Below, piece after piece: positions 7,875 to 14,919 of a stretch of 16,359 nt of DNA; position 1 is the first letter of the stretch; the number at the start of each line of letters is the position of its first letter. Source of the DNA: JANLYQ01 sp031365725 (GTDB lineage: Bacteria > Actinomycetota > Actinomycetes > JACCUZ01); contig JANLYQ010000113.1 in NCBI GenBank assembly GCA_031365725.1, forward strand, positions 1 through 16,359, given 5' to 3'. The translations under genes and the position numbers were made by a program. A model generated the notes under the pieces. It was not told where the DNA came from. It made no database searches and saw nothing but the letters and a program-made list of their open reading frames with translations.

Positions 7875-9425
7875 TCAGCCACCGGCGACCGTCGCGACGA
7901 CCCGGGCTCGGACGTGGTTGTCATCCCAGGCGGCACCTGCCCGCACCAGCCGTCGGGTGGCCAGCAGGACCAGCGGCAGCGCCCACAGCACCGACCAGCC
8001 CCACTGGTCGCTCCGGGCGCACAGCGAGAACACCACGCCGACCAGCGTCGTCGACGCGGCCAGTCGCAGGGAGTAGGCCGTCATGACGCCGGGCGGTGCC
8101 GGAGTGTCACGGGGCCCTCGTAGGTCGGCTCGATGAGGCCGGTGGATCGAGAGCTCCATGCACAGTGCCACGACGCGCAGGGAGGCGACGACGGCGCAGC
8201 CCAGCAGCGCGCTGGCCTCGGCGGTGGTCGGCCAGCGCCCCGCGCGCAGTGACCCGGCTGTCACGGTGATCGCGGCTGCGACCAGACACGTCTCGGCCAC
8301 GACACGCGCGCGCACCCAGAAGGCCACCGCAGGTCGACCCGGCAGCGAGGCCAGCCACACCGCACCGGAACCGTCGAGGCAGAAGGCGTTGACGCCGAAG
8401 AGCAGTCCCGCACCGGCCGACACCAGCCCTGGCAGCAGCACCAGCGCCGACCAGTCCAGGCCCGCGGCGGCTGCGACCATGCCGGGCAGCGCAGCCAGGA
8501 CCAGCAGGCCACGCCGCAGCGAGGGCGATCGCCAGATGCTGGCCCGGTCCACCGCCAGACCTTCGCGCGCAGCGCCGCCCCGAGGCGCTCGCCGCTGGTG
8601 GACGGAGGCGTCGAGGGGCCCGCCCGCGTCCCCTGGCCGGCGCAGCGCCCAAGCGGTGGCGGCGCGACCGGCCAGGAAGGCGAGCACGGTGAGAGCGACC
8701 AGGACGACGACGGCCGTCACTGACCGTCGTACCGCGATCGGGCCGCGGGAGACCACCACCGACACCAGCCGGGCGGTGGGCGAACGGTCGAGGACCGCAC
8801 CCACGCGGCCGGTCGCGATAACCAACGCGACGGACGCCAGCACGACACCCGCCAGCAGCCAGGTCAGCTGCCGGCCGCCGGCGCGCAGCCGGGCACCGAC
8901 CACAAGCCAGCCGAGTGCATGGCCAGCGACGGTCACGAACGCGACGTAGGAGACGACCACCAGCAGGGCCAACGGGAGGTACGGCGACCAGTCGGCCGCA
9001 TAGCTGGTGAGCCCCACCACCCCGACGACCTGGACCACCCAGGCGAGGTTGAGGGGCACCTGCGTCAAGGACGCCAGGTGCTGGGTGCGCAGGGACACCG
9101 GGAAGGCCACGAGCTGGTCGGCCGGGAAAAGCTCGGTGCCGCCGCCGGCCACCAAGGGTGCGAGCACCGAGAGGAAGGCGACGGCGAGGTACGCGGTGGG
9201 CACGAGCAAGATCACGTCCGAGGCGCGGTCACGAGGGACGAGCGGGGCGCCGACGACAGCGGCGACGCAGAGGCCGGGGAAGGCGAGCCCGAGCGCCGCA
9301 AAGCCTCGACGAGCCTTGCCGGTGCGCACCATGAGCCAACGCATCCGCACGAGCGCCGCAAGCTGCGACCAGGCGTCGTCCCGCCACACCTGCCGGGTCC
9401 GGGGCAGCGCCCGAGAGTGCAGCAT
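7875..9425 (-). CDS. ABC-2-like transporter membrane protein, actinobacterial type
   Basis: 516 residues from the ATG at 9425 (one more codon if the adjacent GTG at 9428 is used). The protein is hydrophobic, with roughly 12 predicted membrane segments in two blocks. These are separated by a hydrophilic stretch (about residues 285-325, RRPGDAGGPLDASVHQRR). The second block contains FGVNAFCLDGSGAVWLASLP, a motif style I associate with large actinobacterial ABC permeases. It is translationally coupled to the upstream ATPase: the ATPase stop overlaps the start (GTGATG). The open frame extends upstream to 9533, but that part lies inside the ATPase gene and looks like out-of-frame Arg/Gly sequence. 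It most likely forms an exporter with the ATPase. The substrate cannot be told from sequence. Confidence 0.82.
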   Translation of the reverse strand: MLHSRALPRTRQVWRDDAWSQLAALVRMRWLMVRTGKARRGFAALGLAFPGLCVAAVVGAPLVPRDRASDVILLVPTAYLAVAFLSVLAPLVAGGGTELFPADQLVAFPVSLRTQHLASLTQVPLNLAWVVQVVGVVGLTSYAADWSPYLPLALLVVVSYVAFVTVAGHALGWLVVGARLRAGGRQLTWLLAGVVLASVALVIATGRVGAVLDRSPTARLVSVVVSRGPIAVRRSVTAVVVLVALTVLAFLAGRAATAWALRRPGDAGGPLDASVHQRRAPRGGAAREGLAVDRASIWRSPSLRRGLLVLAALPGMVAAAAGLDWSALVLLPGLVSAGAGLLFGVNAFCLDGSGAVWLASLPGRPAVAFWVRARVVAETCLVAAAITVTAGSLRAGRWPTTAEASALLGCAVVASLRVVALCMELSIHRPHRADLRGPRDTPAPPGVMTAYSLRLAASTTLVGVVFSLCARSDQWGWSVLWALPLVLLATRRLVRAGAAWDDNHVRARVVATVAGG

Positions 9426-10138
9426 CACGTGAGCAGCTCCCGATAGCGGGCTGCCCCCGCGCTCCCGGCCAGGTCGGCGGCAGACGTGGCCGCGGCCACC
9501 GACCCGCGGCGCAGCACCAGCGCCTCGTCGCACGACTGGGTCACCAGGTCGAGCTGGTGGGTCGACACGATGACCGCGGCACCCTCGGCCCTCAGCTCGC
9601 GCAGCAGGTCGAGCGTCGCGTCGACCCCGAGCGGGTCGACGCCGTCGAACGGCTCGTCCAGCAGCAGGACACGCGGCCGGTGGAAGGCAGCGAGCACGAC
9701 CGAGAGCCGGCGACCCATGCCGTGGCTGAAGCCCGCGGTGACCCGGTCGGCAGCTGCGGTCAGGTCAAAGCGGTCGAGCAGCTCCTCAGCCCGAAGCCGC
9801 CAGTCGCCCGGCAGCTGACGCAGCGTCGCGGCCAGTTGCAGGTGCTCCCATGGCGTGGCCCTCGGGATGAGACCGCCGACGTCCGGGCAGTAGCCCACCA
9901 ACCGCTTGCCGGCGCTCGGGTCGCGCACCATGTCGACACCGGAGGTGGTCACCGTCCCCGACGTCGGCGGGAGGACCCCCGCGAGCACCCGCAGGGTCGT
10001 CGACTTGCCGGCGCCGTTGCGGCCGACCAGCGCCAACGCGCCCCCCGCAGCGACCGCGAGGTCGACCGTGTCGACAGCCACGACAGGGCCGAAGCGCACG
10101 GTGAGGCCGGTGACCTCGAGGGCGGGGGTGCTGGTCAC
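9425..10138 (-). CDS. ABC transporter ATP-binding protein
   Basis: 237 residues. Walker A is GRNGAGKST (39-47), the signature region is FSHGMGRRLS (137-146), Walker B is VLLLDEPFDGVDP (157-169) and the switch His is in VSTHQLD (His 194). The FSHGM form of the signature, in place of LSGGQ, is common in ABC-2-type exporters. The region of the Q-loop reads GYCPDVGGLIP and lacks a clear Gln, as also seen in several exporters of this group. The start is GTG at 10138, overlapping the stop of the acyl-CoA ligase (GTGA). The stop overlaps the start of the membrane protein. The three genes are therefore likely one transcript. It provides ATP hydrolysis for the adjacent membrane protein; substrate unknown. 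Confidence 0.9.
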   Translation of the reverse strand: MTSTPALEVTGLTVRFGPVVAVDTVDLAVAAGGALALVGRNGAGKSTTLRVLAGVLPPTSGTVTTSGVDMVRDPSAGKRLVGYCPDVGGLIPRATPWEHLQLAATLRQLPGDWRLRAEELLDRFDLTAAADRVTAGFSHGMGRRLSVVLAAFHRPRVLLLDEPFDGVDPLGVDATLDLLRELRAEGAAVIVSTHQLDLVTQSCDEALVLRRGSVAAATSAADLAGSAGAARYRELLT

Positions 10139-11964
10139 GAGTAGAGGGCATCCACCTCGGCCGCGTGCTCCTTCATGACGACGCCGCGCTTGAGCTTGAG
10201 GGACGGCGTGAGTGAGCCGTTTGTCTCGGTCCAGTCGACCGGCAGGATGGAGAACCGTTTGATCGCCTCGGCTTTCGACACGGCCTTGTTGGCGTCGTCG
10301 ACCGCGGCTTGCACCGCGGCGCGTACGTCCTCGTCCTGGGCGGCCTGCTCGATCGACATCGTCGGTTTGGCCTGCTGTGCGAGCCAGGCGGGCAGGGCCT
10401 CGGCGTCGAGGGTGACCAGGCAGGCGATGTAGGGCTGCGCGTCACCGACGACCATGCACTGGCTGATCAGCCGGTGCGCCCGCAGACGATCCTCCAGCAC
10501 AGCGGGGGCGACGTTCTTGCCCCCCGCGGTCACGATGATCTCCTTCTTGCGCCCGGTGATGCGCAGGCAGCCGTCGTTGTCCAGCTCGCCGATGTCGCCG
10601 GTAGCGAACCACCCGTCCCGTAGCGCCTCGGCAGTGGCAGCGTCGTTGTTGTGGTAGCCGGCGAAGACGTGTGGGCCCTTGACCAGCACCTCGCCGTCCT
10701 CGGCGATACGCAAGGTGACTCCGGCCAGCGGGCGTCCCACCGTGCCGATCTTGGTCATGGCTGGTGTCGTCACAGCCGAGGCAGCGGAGGTCTCCGTCAG
10801 GCCGTAGCCCTCGAGGACCGTCAGCCCGATGCCGCGGTAGAAGTGGCCGAGTCGCGGACCCAGTGGGGCGCCGCCGGAGATGGCCCAGCGCACCCGGCCA
10901 CCGAGGGCTCCGCGCAGCCGTCGGTAGACCAGGCGCTCGAACACCGCGTGCCTCAGACGGAGTCCGAGACCGGGGCCACCGTGGTCGAGAGAGTCGCTGT
11001 AGGACCTCGCGGTCTCGGCGGCAGCGTGGAAGATCTTGCCCTTGCCGGCTGCCTCCGCCTTCTGCTCAGAGCCGTTGTAGATCTTCTCGAAGACCCTCGG
11101 CACGGCCAGGATGAAGGTCGGCTGAAAGCTCGCGAGGTCGGGCAGCAGCTGCGTGACATCGGCCGTGTGACCGAGCTCGGCCCGCGCCATCACCACGCCG
11201 ATCTGGACCATCCGGGCGAAGACGTGGGCCAGCGGAAGGAAGAGCAGGGTCGAGGCGCCGGCGTCCTGGAAGATCCGCCCGAGCCGGTCATCGGCGTGGT
11301 GAGTGCTCACGACGTTGGCCGCTTCGTGGTGCAGGTTGTCGTGGGTGAGGAGGCAACCCTTCGGACGGCCCGTGGTGCCCGAGGTGTAGATGATCGTGGC
11401 CACGTCGCTCGGGCCTGCCGACGTACGGCGGGTGGTCAGGTCGTCGTCGGAGACCTCCGCGCCGGCGGCGACCAGCAGGTCCACAGCGCCTGCGTCGATC
11501 TGCCAGACGGTGCCGAGGGCTCCCGTCCCGTGCTCGAGGCCGTTGACCAGTGCGAGGTGCTCGGCGGTCTCGACGATGCAGGTGGACGCACCCGAGTCGG
11601 CCAGGATCCACTGCACCTGCTCGGCCGAGGAGGTCTCGTAGACCGGCACGGTGATCCCGCCGGCGGTCCAGATCGCAAAGTCGAGCAGCGTCCACTCGTA
11701 GCGCGTGCGGGACATCAGCGCGACCCGGTCACCTGCCCGCACGCCGGACGCCATCAGACCCTTGGCGACGGCTTCGACCTGCGTCAGGAATTCACCGCAC
11801 GTGACCGCCGCCCACGTCGGACCCGTGCCCGTCGAGTCAGGCGTGCCCGTACGCCGGCGGAAGGCGATCGTGTCGGGCGCCTGCTCGGCGTTGACCACCA
11901 CGATGTCGCTGAGGTTGCCGGTCAGTGCAGGCTCGACAGGCACGGGGGAGGTGTACTCGTCCAC
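10135..11964 (-). CDS. Long-chain fatty acyl-CoA ligase, FadD15-like (AMP-binding enzyme)
   Basis: 609 residues, the normal length for FadD15-type ligases. Motifs of the adenylate-forming family are intact: the phosphate loop IIYTSGTTGRPKG (191-203), YGLTETS (387-393), GWFATGDIGE (451-460) and GRKKEIIVTAGGKNVAP (471-487). A basic SLKLKRG near the C-terminus probably supplies the C-domain Lys region. The reaction expected is fatty acid + ATP + CoA to acyl-CoA + AMP + PPi, feeding lipid synthesis or beta-oxidation. The chain-length preference is not visible. The start is GTG at 11964, supported by GAGGAGGG 6 nt upstream. It is the first gene of a three-gene overlapping set with an ABC transporter and is divergent from the zinc-ribbon gene. 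Confidence 0.92.
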   Translation of the reverse strand: MDEYTSPVPVEPALTGNLSDIVVVNAEQAPDTIAFRRRTGTPDSTGTGPTWAAVTCGEFLTQVEAVAKGLMASGVRAGDRVALMSRTRYEWTLLDFAIWTAGGITVPVYETSSAEQVQWILADSGASTCIVETAEHLALVNGLEHGTGALGTVWQIDAGAVDLLVAAGAEVSDDDLTTRRTSAGPSDVATIIYTSGTTGRPKGCLLTHDNLHHEAANVVSTHHADDRLGRIFQDAGASTLLFLPLAHVFARMVQIGVVMARAELGHTADVTQLLPDLASFQPTFILAVPRVFEKIYNGSEQKAEAAGKGKIFHAAAETARSYSDSLDHGGPGLGLRLRHAVFERLVYRRLRGALGGRVRWAISGGAPLGPRLGHFYRGIGLTVLEGYGLTETSAASAVTTPAMTKIGTVGRPLAGVTLRIAEDGEVLVKGPHVFAGYHNNDAATAEALRDGWFATGDIGELDNDGCLRITGRKKEIIVTAGGKNVAPAVLEDRLRAHRLISQCMVVGDAQPYIACLVTLDAEALPAWLAQQAKPTMSIEQAAQDEDVRAAVQAAVDDANKAVSKAEAIKRFSILPVDWTETNGSLTPSLKLKRGVVMKEHAAEVDALYS

Positions 11965-11970
11965 GGATCG

Positions 11971-11978
11971 CCCTCCTC
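11971..11978 (-). promoter_or_regulatory. Shine-Dalgarno site of the acyl-CoA ligase gene
   Basis: GAGGAGGG on the minus strand, 6 nt before the GTG at 11964. It is a strong site and decides for the GTG start over any internal one. Confidence 0.8.
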
Positions 11979-12006
11979 ACGTGCTCTCACGGATCCGACG
12001 GGCGCG

Positions 12007-12012
12007 ACCCTA
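12007..12012 (-). promoter_or_regulatory. Weak candidate -10 box for the acyl-CoA ligase operon
   Basis: TAGGGT on the minus strand matches the TAnnnT -10 form and would give a 5' leader of about 35 nt with the Shine-Dalgarno inside it. I find no convincing -35 partner. The region 11965-12092 is the divergent intergenic space with the zinc-ribbon gene. Confidence 0.25.
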
Positions 12013-12092
12013 CTTGCCCGCGCGGTGCGGCGTCTGCCCGATGCGCACCCGTTGTCGCTCAAGATGTCTGCAGCCGCGGTCGAGAGTGGGAT

Positions 12093-12590
12093 GTGAGCAC
12101 TTCACTCTCACAGACCGTGCGCTGCCCGCACTGCTCGGCCCAGATCAGGGCCGGCAGCGACTGGTGCACCCTGTGCTTCACCGACCTGCGGCCGGCTCCT
12201 GCGCCCGTCGCCCCCGTGGCGGTCCCGACACCGACACCTCCGACACCTCTGACAGCTCCGCCAGTGGCAGCGCCGGCACCTCAGTCGGCGGCCGAGCCTG
12301 AGTCGACGACCGAGCCTGAGTCGACCACGGCAGTCGCACCCCCGTCACGTGGGAGGCACTCGCGTCGTGCTGCCGAGGGGGACGGCGCCGCCAGCGCGGA
12401 GATCGACGTCGAGGCGCTGGCCAACCAGATGCTCGCTGAGCTCGCGGCCAGCGAGTCCGGCCACGCACTGGGCCCGGCGGCCGTCCTGTTCGACACCGGC
12501 GCCAAACGGACCGCCGTCATGATCGGCGGTGCGGTCGCGGCGATGCTGCTCATCGTTCTGGTCGCCACCCTGCTGGGCATGGTCTTCTGA
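12093..12590 (+). CDS. Zinc-ribbon protein with C-terminal membrane anchor, function unknown
   Basis: 165 residues from the GTG at 12093. The N-terminus holds a zinc-ribbon-like motif, CPHC-x10-CTLC (Cys 11, 14, 25, 28). A long Pro/Ala/Thr/Glu-rich disordered linker follows (about 32-105), including two copies of EPESTT. Next is a short helical stretch, EIDVEALANQMLAELAA, and a single C-terminal membrane segment (about 140-164, VMIGGAVAAMLLIVLVATLL) ending the protein. It is predicted to be a tail-anchored cytoplasmic zinc-binding protein. The frame is open upstream to 11925, but that would overlap the acyl-CoA ligase start on the other strand; GTG is preceded by GAGAGTGGG. I recognise no family function. 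Confidence 0.75.
   Translation: MSTSLSQTVRCPHCSAQIRAGSDWCTLCFTDLRPAPAPVAPVAVPTPTPPTPLTAPPVAAPAPQSAAEPESTTEPESTTAVAPPSRGRHSRRAAEGDGAASAEIDVEALANQMLAELAASESGHALGPAAVLFDTGAKRTAVMIGGAVAAMLLIVLVATLLGMVF
12293..12325 (+). repeat. Two tandem 18-bp units in the zinc-ribbon gene
   Basis: CGAGCCTGAGTCGAC occurs at 12293-12307 and again at 12311-12325, a period of 18 bp, encoding EPESTT twice. It falls in the disordered linker and keeps the frame, so copy-number change would only alter linker length. Confidence 0.8.
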
Positions 12591-12610
12591 TCGGCTCCAG
12601 CCTCCGCGTA

Positions 12611-12616
12611 TAGCCT
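12611..12616 (+). promoter_or_regulatory. -10 box of a leaderless SRPBCC transcript
   Basis: TAGCCT (TAnnnT type) ends 7 nt before the ATG at 12624, and no Shine-Dalgarno lies between. A transcript starting at the usual distance would begin at or next to the A of ATG. No clear -35 is visible. Confidence 0.55.
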
Positions 12617-12623
12617 CTGCCGC

Positions 12624-13061
12624 ATGGCCGAGCGCACCGAGTCCAGCATCAACGTGGAGGCTGCACCCGCCGAGGTGATGAGCGTGATCGCCGACTTCGA
12701 GGCCTATCCCCAGTGGACCGGCGCGGTCAAGGAGGTCGAGGTGCGGTCCCGCGACGGTGCGGGTCGCCCCGAGCAGGTGTGGTTTCGCCTCGACGCCGGC
12801 GCGATCAAGGACTCCTACACGCTGGGCTACCGCTGGCAGGGTGAGCTGGACGTGCGCTGGTCGCTGGTCGAGGCCCAACAGCTGCTCAAGAGCATGGACG
12901 GCGCCTATCTGCTCACCGACAACGGTGACGGCACCACCACGGTGACCTATCAGCTGGCCGTCGACGTGCGCATGCCGCTGCTCGGCATGATGAAGCGCAA
13001 GGCCGAGAAAGTCATCGTGGACACCGCCCTGAAAGAGTTGAAGAAGCGGGTGGAGGGCTGA
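12624..13061 (+). CDS. SRPBCC / polyketide-cyclase-like (START-fold) protein
   Basis: 145 residues, the normal length of the single-domain family. The start ESSINVEAAPAEVMSVIADFEAYPQW is the typical opening beta strand and helix of SRPBCC proteins. VTYQLAVDVRMPLLGMMKRKAEKVIVDTALKELKKRVEG gives the last strand and the long C-terminal helix that closes the hydrophobic cavity. Such proteins bind lipids or other hydrophobic ligands; no catalytic residue can be assigned here. The gene appears leaderless (see the -10 box) and ends in TGATG with the next gene, so it heads a coupled unit leading to the glucokinase. In my recollection SRPBCC genes occur next to ROK glucokinases in other actinobacteria as well; I cannot check that here. 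Confidence 0.88.
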   Translation: MAERTESSINVEAAPAEVMSVIADFEAYPQWTGAVKEVEVRSRDGAGRPEQVWFRLDAGAIKDSYTLGYRWQGELDVRWSLVEAQQLLKSMDGAYLLTDNGDGTTTVTYQLAVDVRMPLLGMMKRKAEKVIVDTALKELKKRVEG

Positions 13062-13408
13062 TGTCGGCGAGCGCGCAGTCGAGCGGCGCGAGCAGCTCGC
13101 CGCTGCACGGGTCGATGGCCGAGGAAGCCGTCAAGCTGGTCGAGGTGGCGCAGCTCTGGCTGGCCAGCCACGGCAGCTCCGCCAGGGGCGACGTACCGGA
13201 TGACGTCTGGTCGCGAGCGACGGCTCCGCCGGCCGACCACAACGGTTCGCTGCCGCCGGAGTGCCAAGGCTGCCCCGTCTGCCGGGTGCGTCGGGTCGTG
13301 TCCGGGGTGACGCCCGAGGTCTACGGCCACCTAGCGGACGCCGTGTCGTCGCTGGGCGCTGCGTTGCGTGCGATGGAGTCGGGTCGCCGGGACGGCGGCC
13401 GGGCGTGA
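13061..13408 (+). CDS. Small protein with CxxCxxC motif, function unknown
   Basis: 115 residues. It opens with a Ser/Ala-rich tail, then has a predicted helix (SMAEEAVKLVEVAQLWLASH), an acidic/Pro middle, the Cys cluster CQGCPVCRVRRVV (about residues 69-81) and a second helix (VYGHLADAVSSLGAALRAME). The Cys motif may bind zinc but only three Cys are seen. Start ATG shares its A with the SRPBCC stop and has GGAGGG just upstream. The stop overlaps the glucokinase start (GTGA). Such tight coupling suggests co-expression with both neighbours. I do not recognise a named family with confidence. Confidence 0.75.
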   Translation: MSASAQSSGASSSPLHGSMAEEAVKLVEVAQLWLASHGSSARGDVPDDVWSRATAPPADHNGSLPPECQGCPVCRVRRVVSGVTPEVYGHLADAVSSLGAALRAMESGRRDGGRA

Positions 13409-14370
13409 GCCTCACGATCGGCGTCGACGTCGGTGGCACCAAGGTGGCCGGCGGTGTCGTCGCCGAGGACGGGCGCATCCTCCGCCAGCACCGGGTGCAC
13501 ACCCCGGCCCGCGATGCCGAGGCGACCACGTCGGCGATCACGTCGGTCATCGAGACCCTGCGCGCGGAGCAGCAGCGTGACGAGCCTGGCGAGATCGAGG
13601 CCGTCGGCATCGGCATCGCCGGTTTCGTCGATGCGGCCAGGTCAATCGTCTACTTCGCACCCAACCTGCTGGGATGGCGCGACGGGCCGTTGCGGGACGA
13701 GGTCCAGAAGCGTGTCTCGCTGCCGGTGGTGGTCGAGAACGACGCCAACGCAGCGGCCTGGGGCGAGACCCGGTTCGGCGCCGGCCGGGACAAGAAGTTC
13801 ATCGTGCTCGTCACGGTAGGGACGGGTGTCGGCGGCGGCATCATCGTCGACCGCCAGCTGCTGCGCGGCGGCTTCGGTGTCTGTGCCGAGATCGGGCACA
13901 TCCAGATGGTCGAGCAAGGTCGGCCCTGCGGCTGCGGCCAGCGCGGCTGCTGGGAGCAGTACGCCAGCGGCGGCGCGTTGGTCCGCTACGCCCGTGAAGG
14001 TGCTGCGGAGGCGCGGGTCGAGGCCGAGCTGCTGCTCGGTCTGGGCGACGGCACGCCCGAGGGCATCACCGGGGTGCACGTCACCGAAGCCGCCCAGCAG
14101 GGCGACCCGGTCGCGACGGCGGCGTTCGGCACCCTGGGGCACTGGCTCGGTCAGGGGCTCGCCGACCTCGCCGCGGTGCTCGACCCCGAGCTCTTCATCC
14201 TCGGTGGGGGGGTGTCGGAGGCGGGCGACCTGGTGCTCGAGCCGACCCGGGCGGCGTTCGAGGAGCTGCTCACCGGCCGGGGTCGCCGGCCCACCGCAGA
14301 GGTTGTCCTGGCCCAGCTCGGCAACGACGCCGGTCTGGTCGGGGCGGCGGACCTGGCGCGCCACCGCTGA
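13405..14370 (+). CDS. ROK-family glucokinase
   Basis: 321 residues from the GTG at 13405, which overlaps the previous stop (GTGA). It opens with the ATP phosphate loop IGVDVGGTKVAGG (5-17), then has ENDANAAAWGE with catalytic Asp 113, and GTGVGGGIIV. The ROK sugar/zinc motif EIGHIQ (162-167) is followed by CGCGQRGCWEQYASG, where His 165 and Cys 175, 177 and 182 form the usual zinc site. The C-terminal LFILGGGVSEAGDL closes the ATP site. All motifs are intact. The expected reaction is glucose + ATP to glucose-6-phosphate in the cytoplasm; the set of motifs is that of Streptomyces-type GlkA. The frame is open upstream to 13261, but that part overlaps the small Cys-motif gene and lacks family sequence. 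Confidence 0.93.
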   Translation: MSLTIGVDVGGTKVAGGVVAEDGRILRQHRVHTPARDAEATTSAITSVIETLRAEQQRDEPGEIEAVGIGIAGFVDAARSIVYFAPNLLGWRDGPLRDEVQKRVSLPVVVENDANAAAWGETRFGAGRDKKFIVLVTVGTGVGGGIIVDRQLLRGGFGVCAEIGHIQMVEQGRPCGCGQRGCWEQYASGGALVRYAREGAAEARVEAELLLGLGDGTPEGITGVHVTEAAQQGDPVATAAFGTLGHWLGQGLADLAAVLDPELFILGGGVSEAGDLVLEPTRAAFEELLTGRGRRPTAEVVLAQLGNDAGLVGAADLARHR

Positions 14371-14412
14371 TGGTCGTGCGTCATTGCGGCGCCCCCGCGA
14401 CCGTCGTCCCCC

Positions 14413-14418
14413 TACAGT
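14413..14418 (+). promoter_or_regulatory. -10 box of a leaderless tadE transcript
   Basis: TACAGT (TAnnnT) ends 6 nt before the GTG at 14425. There is no Shine-Dalgarno between them, so the mRNA probably begins at or within a base of the start codon. The nearest -35-like sequence, TTGCGG at 14384-14389, is 23 nt away and too distant to be convincing. Confidence 0.55.
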
Positions 14419-14424
14419 GTCACC

Positions 14425-14919
14425 GTGGTACGGACGCATTCGCTAAGGGCGCGGGTCCTCTGTAGAAATGACGCGGGTGCGTCCGCAGTTGAATTCGCGC
14501 TCGTCGTGCCCGTCCTCGTGGCACTTGTCGTCGGGATCATCGACTACGGTCTGTTTTTCGGCGACCGACTTTCCGTCAGCCAAAGTGCTCGTGACGGGGC
14601 GCGTTCAGCCGTAGTGAACGACGCCGTCGTTTGCGGTGGTACGGACCTGGATTGCCTCGCTGGTCAGATTAAAGACTCTTTGAACGTGACGTTAGGGCCG
14701 AGCGAAGTCCTGGTAAGAGTGACGGGTTCGTCGCCGGCCTGGAAAGTCGGGCAGAACCTGCAAGTCTGCGTGGAGGTGGCCGAGGGCGGGATCACGAAGC
14801 TGACGCCGGTTCCCGATGCAATCAGAGACAGTGTCACAATGTTGATCGAGCACGATGTCGAGAATGCGCTCTCTGGGCAAACAGGCACACCAGACGGCGG
14901 TTGGTCCTGGTGCGCTTGA
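14425..14919 (+). CDS. tadE: TadE-like pseudopilin / minor component of the Tad pilus
   Basis: 164 residues. The N-terminus reads RNDAG followed by ASAVEFALVVPVLVALVVGIIDYGLFF. This puts Gly 18 at the -1 position and Glu 23 at +5 before a hydrophobic helix, which matches a type IV-type prepilin peptidase site. It also fits the TadE family opening (GASAVEFALVVP). A helical part, LSVSQSARDGARSAV, follows and then a beta-rich C-terminal domain with three or four Cys. TadE proteins are membrane-anchored pseudopilins required for pilus assembly. The gene starts about 50 nt after the glucokinase and overlaps tadG (TTGA). It is markedly less GC-rich: I count 32/60 at 14641-14700 against 48/60 at 13921-13980 in the glucokinase. 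Confidence 0.85.
   Translation: MVRTHSLRARVLCRNDAGASAVEFALVVPVLVALVVGIIDYGLFFGDRLSVSQSARDGARSAVVNDAVVCGGTDLDCLAGQIKDSLNVTLGPSEVLVRVTGSSPAWKVGQNLQVCVEVAEGGITKLTPVPDAIRDSVTMLIEHDVENALSGQTGTPDGGWSWCA

Noticed and set aside
9426..9533. Upstream extension of the ABC membrane-protein gene to 9533
   Set aside because: Lies inside the ATPase gene and reads as an out-of-frame Arg/Gly stretch; the overlap at GTGATG is the natural start.
10651..12096. Long plus-strand open frame (481 codons) opposite the acyl-CoA ligase
   Set aside because: The minus-strand frame has all AMP-ligase motifs; the plus-strand product is low-complexity Arg/Gly/Val sequence without a recognisable fold.
13261..13404. Upstream extension of the glucokinase to the ATG at 13261
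   Set aside because: It would double-code most of the Cys-motif gene and place 48 unrelated residues before the family's phosphate loop; GTG 13405 gives the normal ROK N-terminus.
14206..14212. G7 run in the glucokinase gene as a slippage site
   Set aside because: It encodes the conserved LGGGVSEAG motif, so the run is explained by Gly codons in a housekeeping enzyme.
13642..14439. Minus-strand open frame (265 codons) opposite the glucokinase
   Set aside because: The ROK motifs lie on the plus strand in another frame; the antisense product has no recognisable features.
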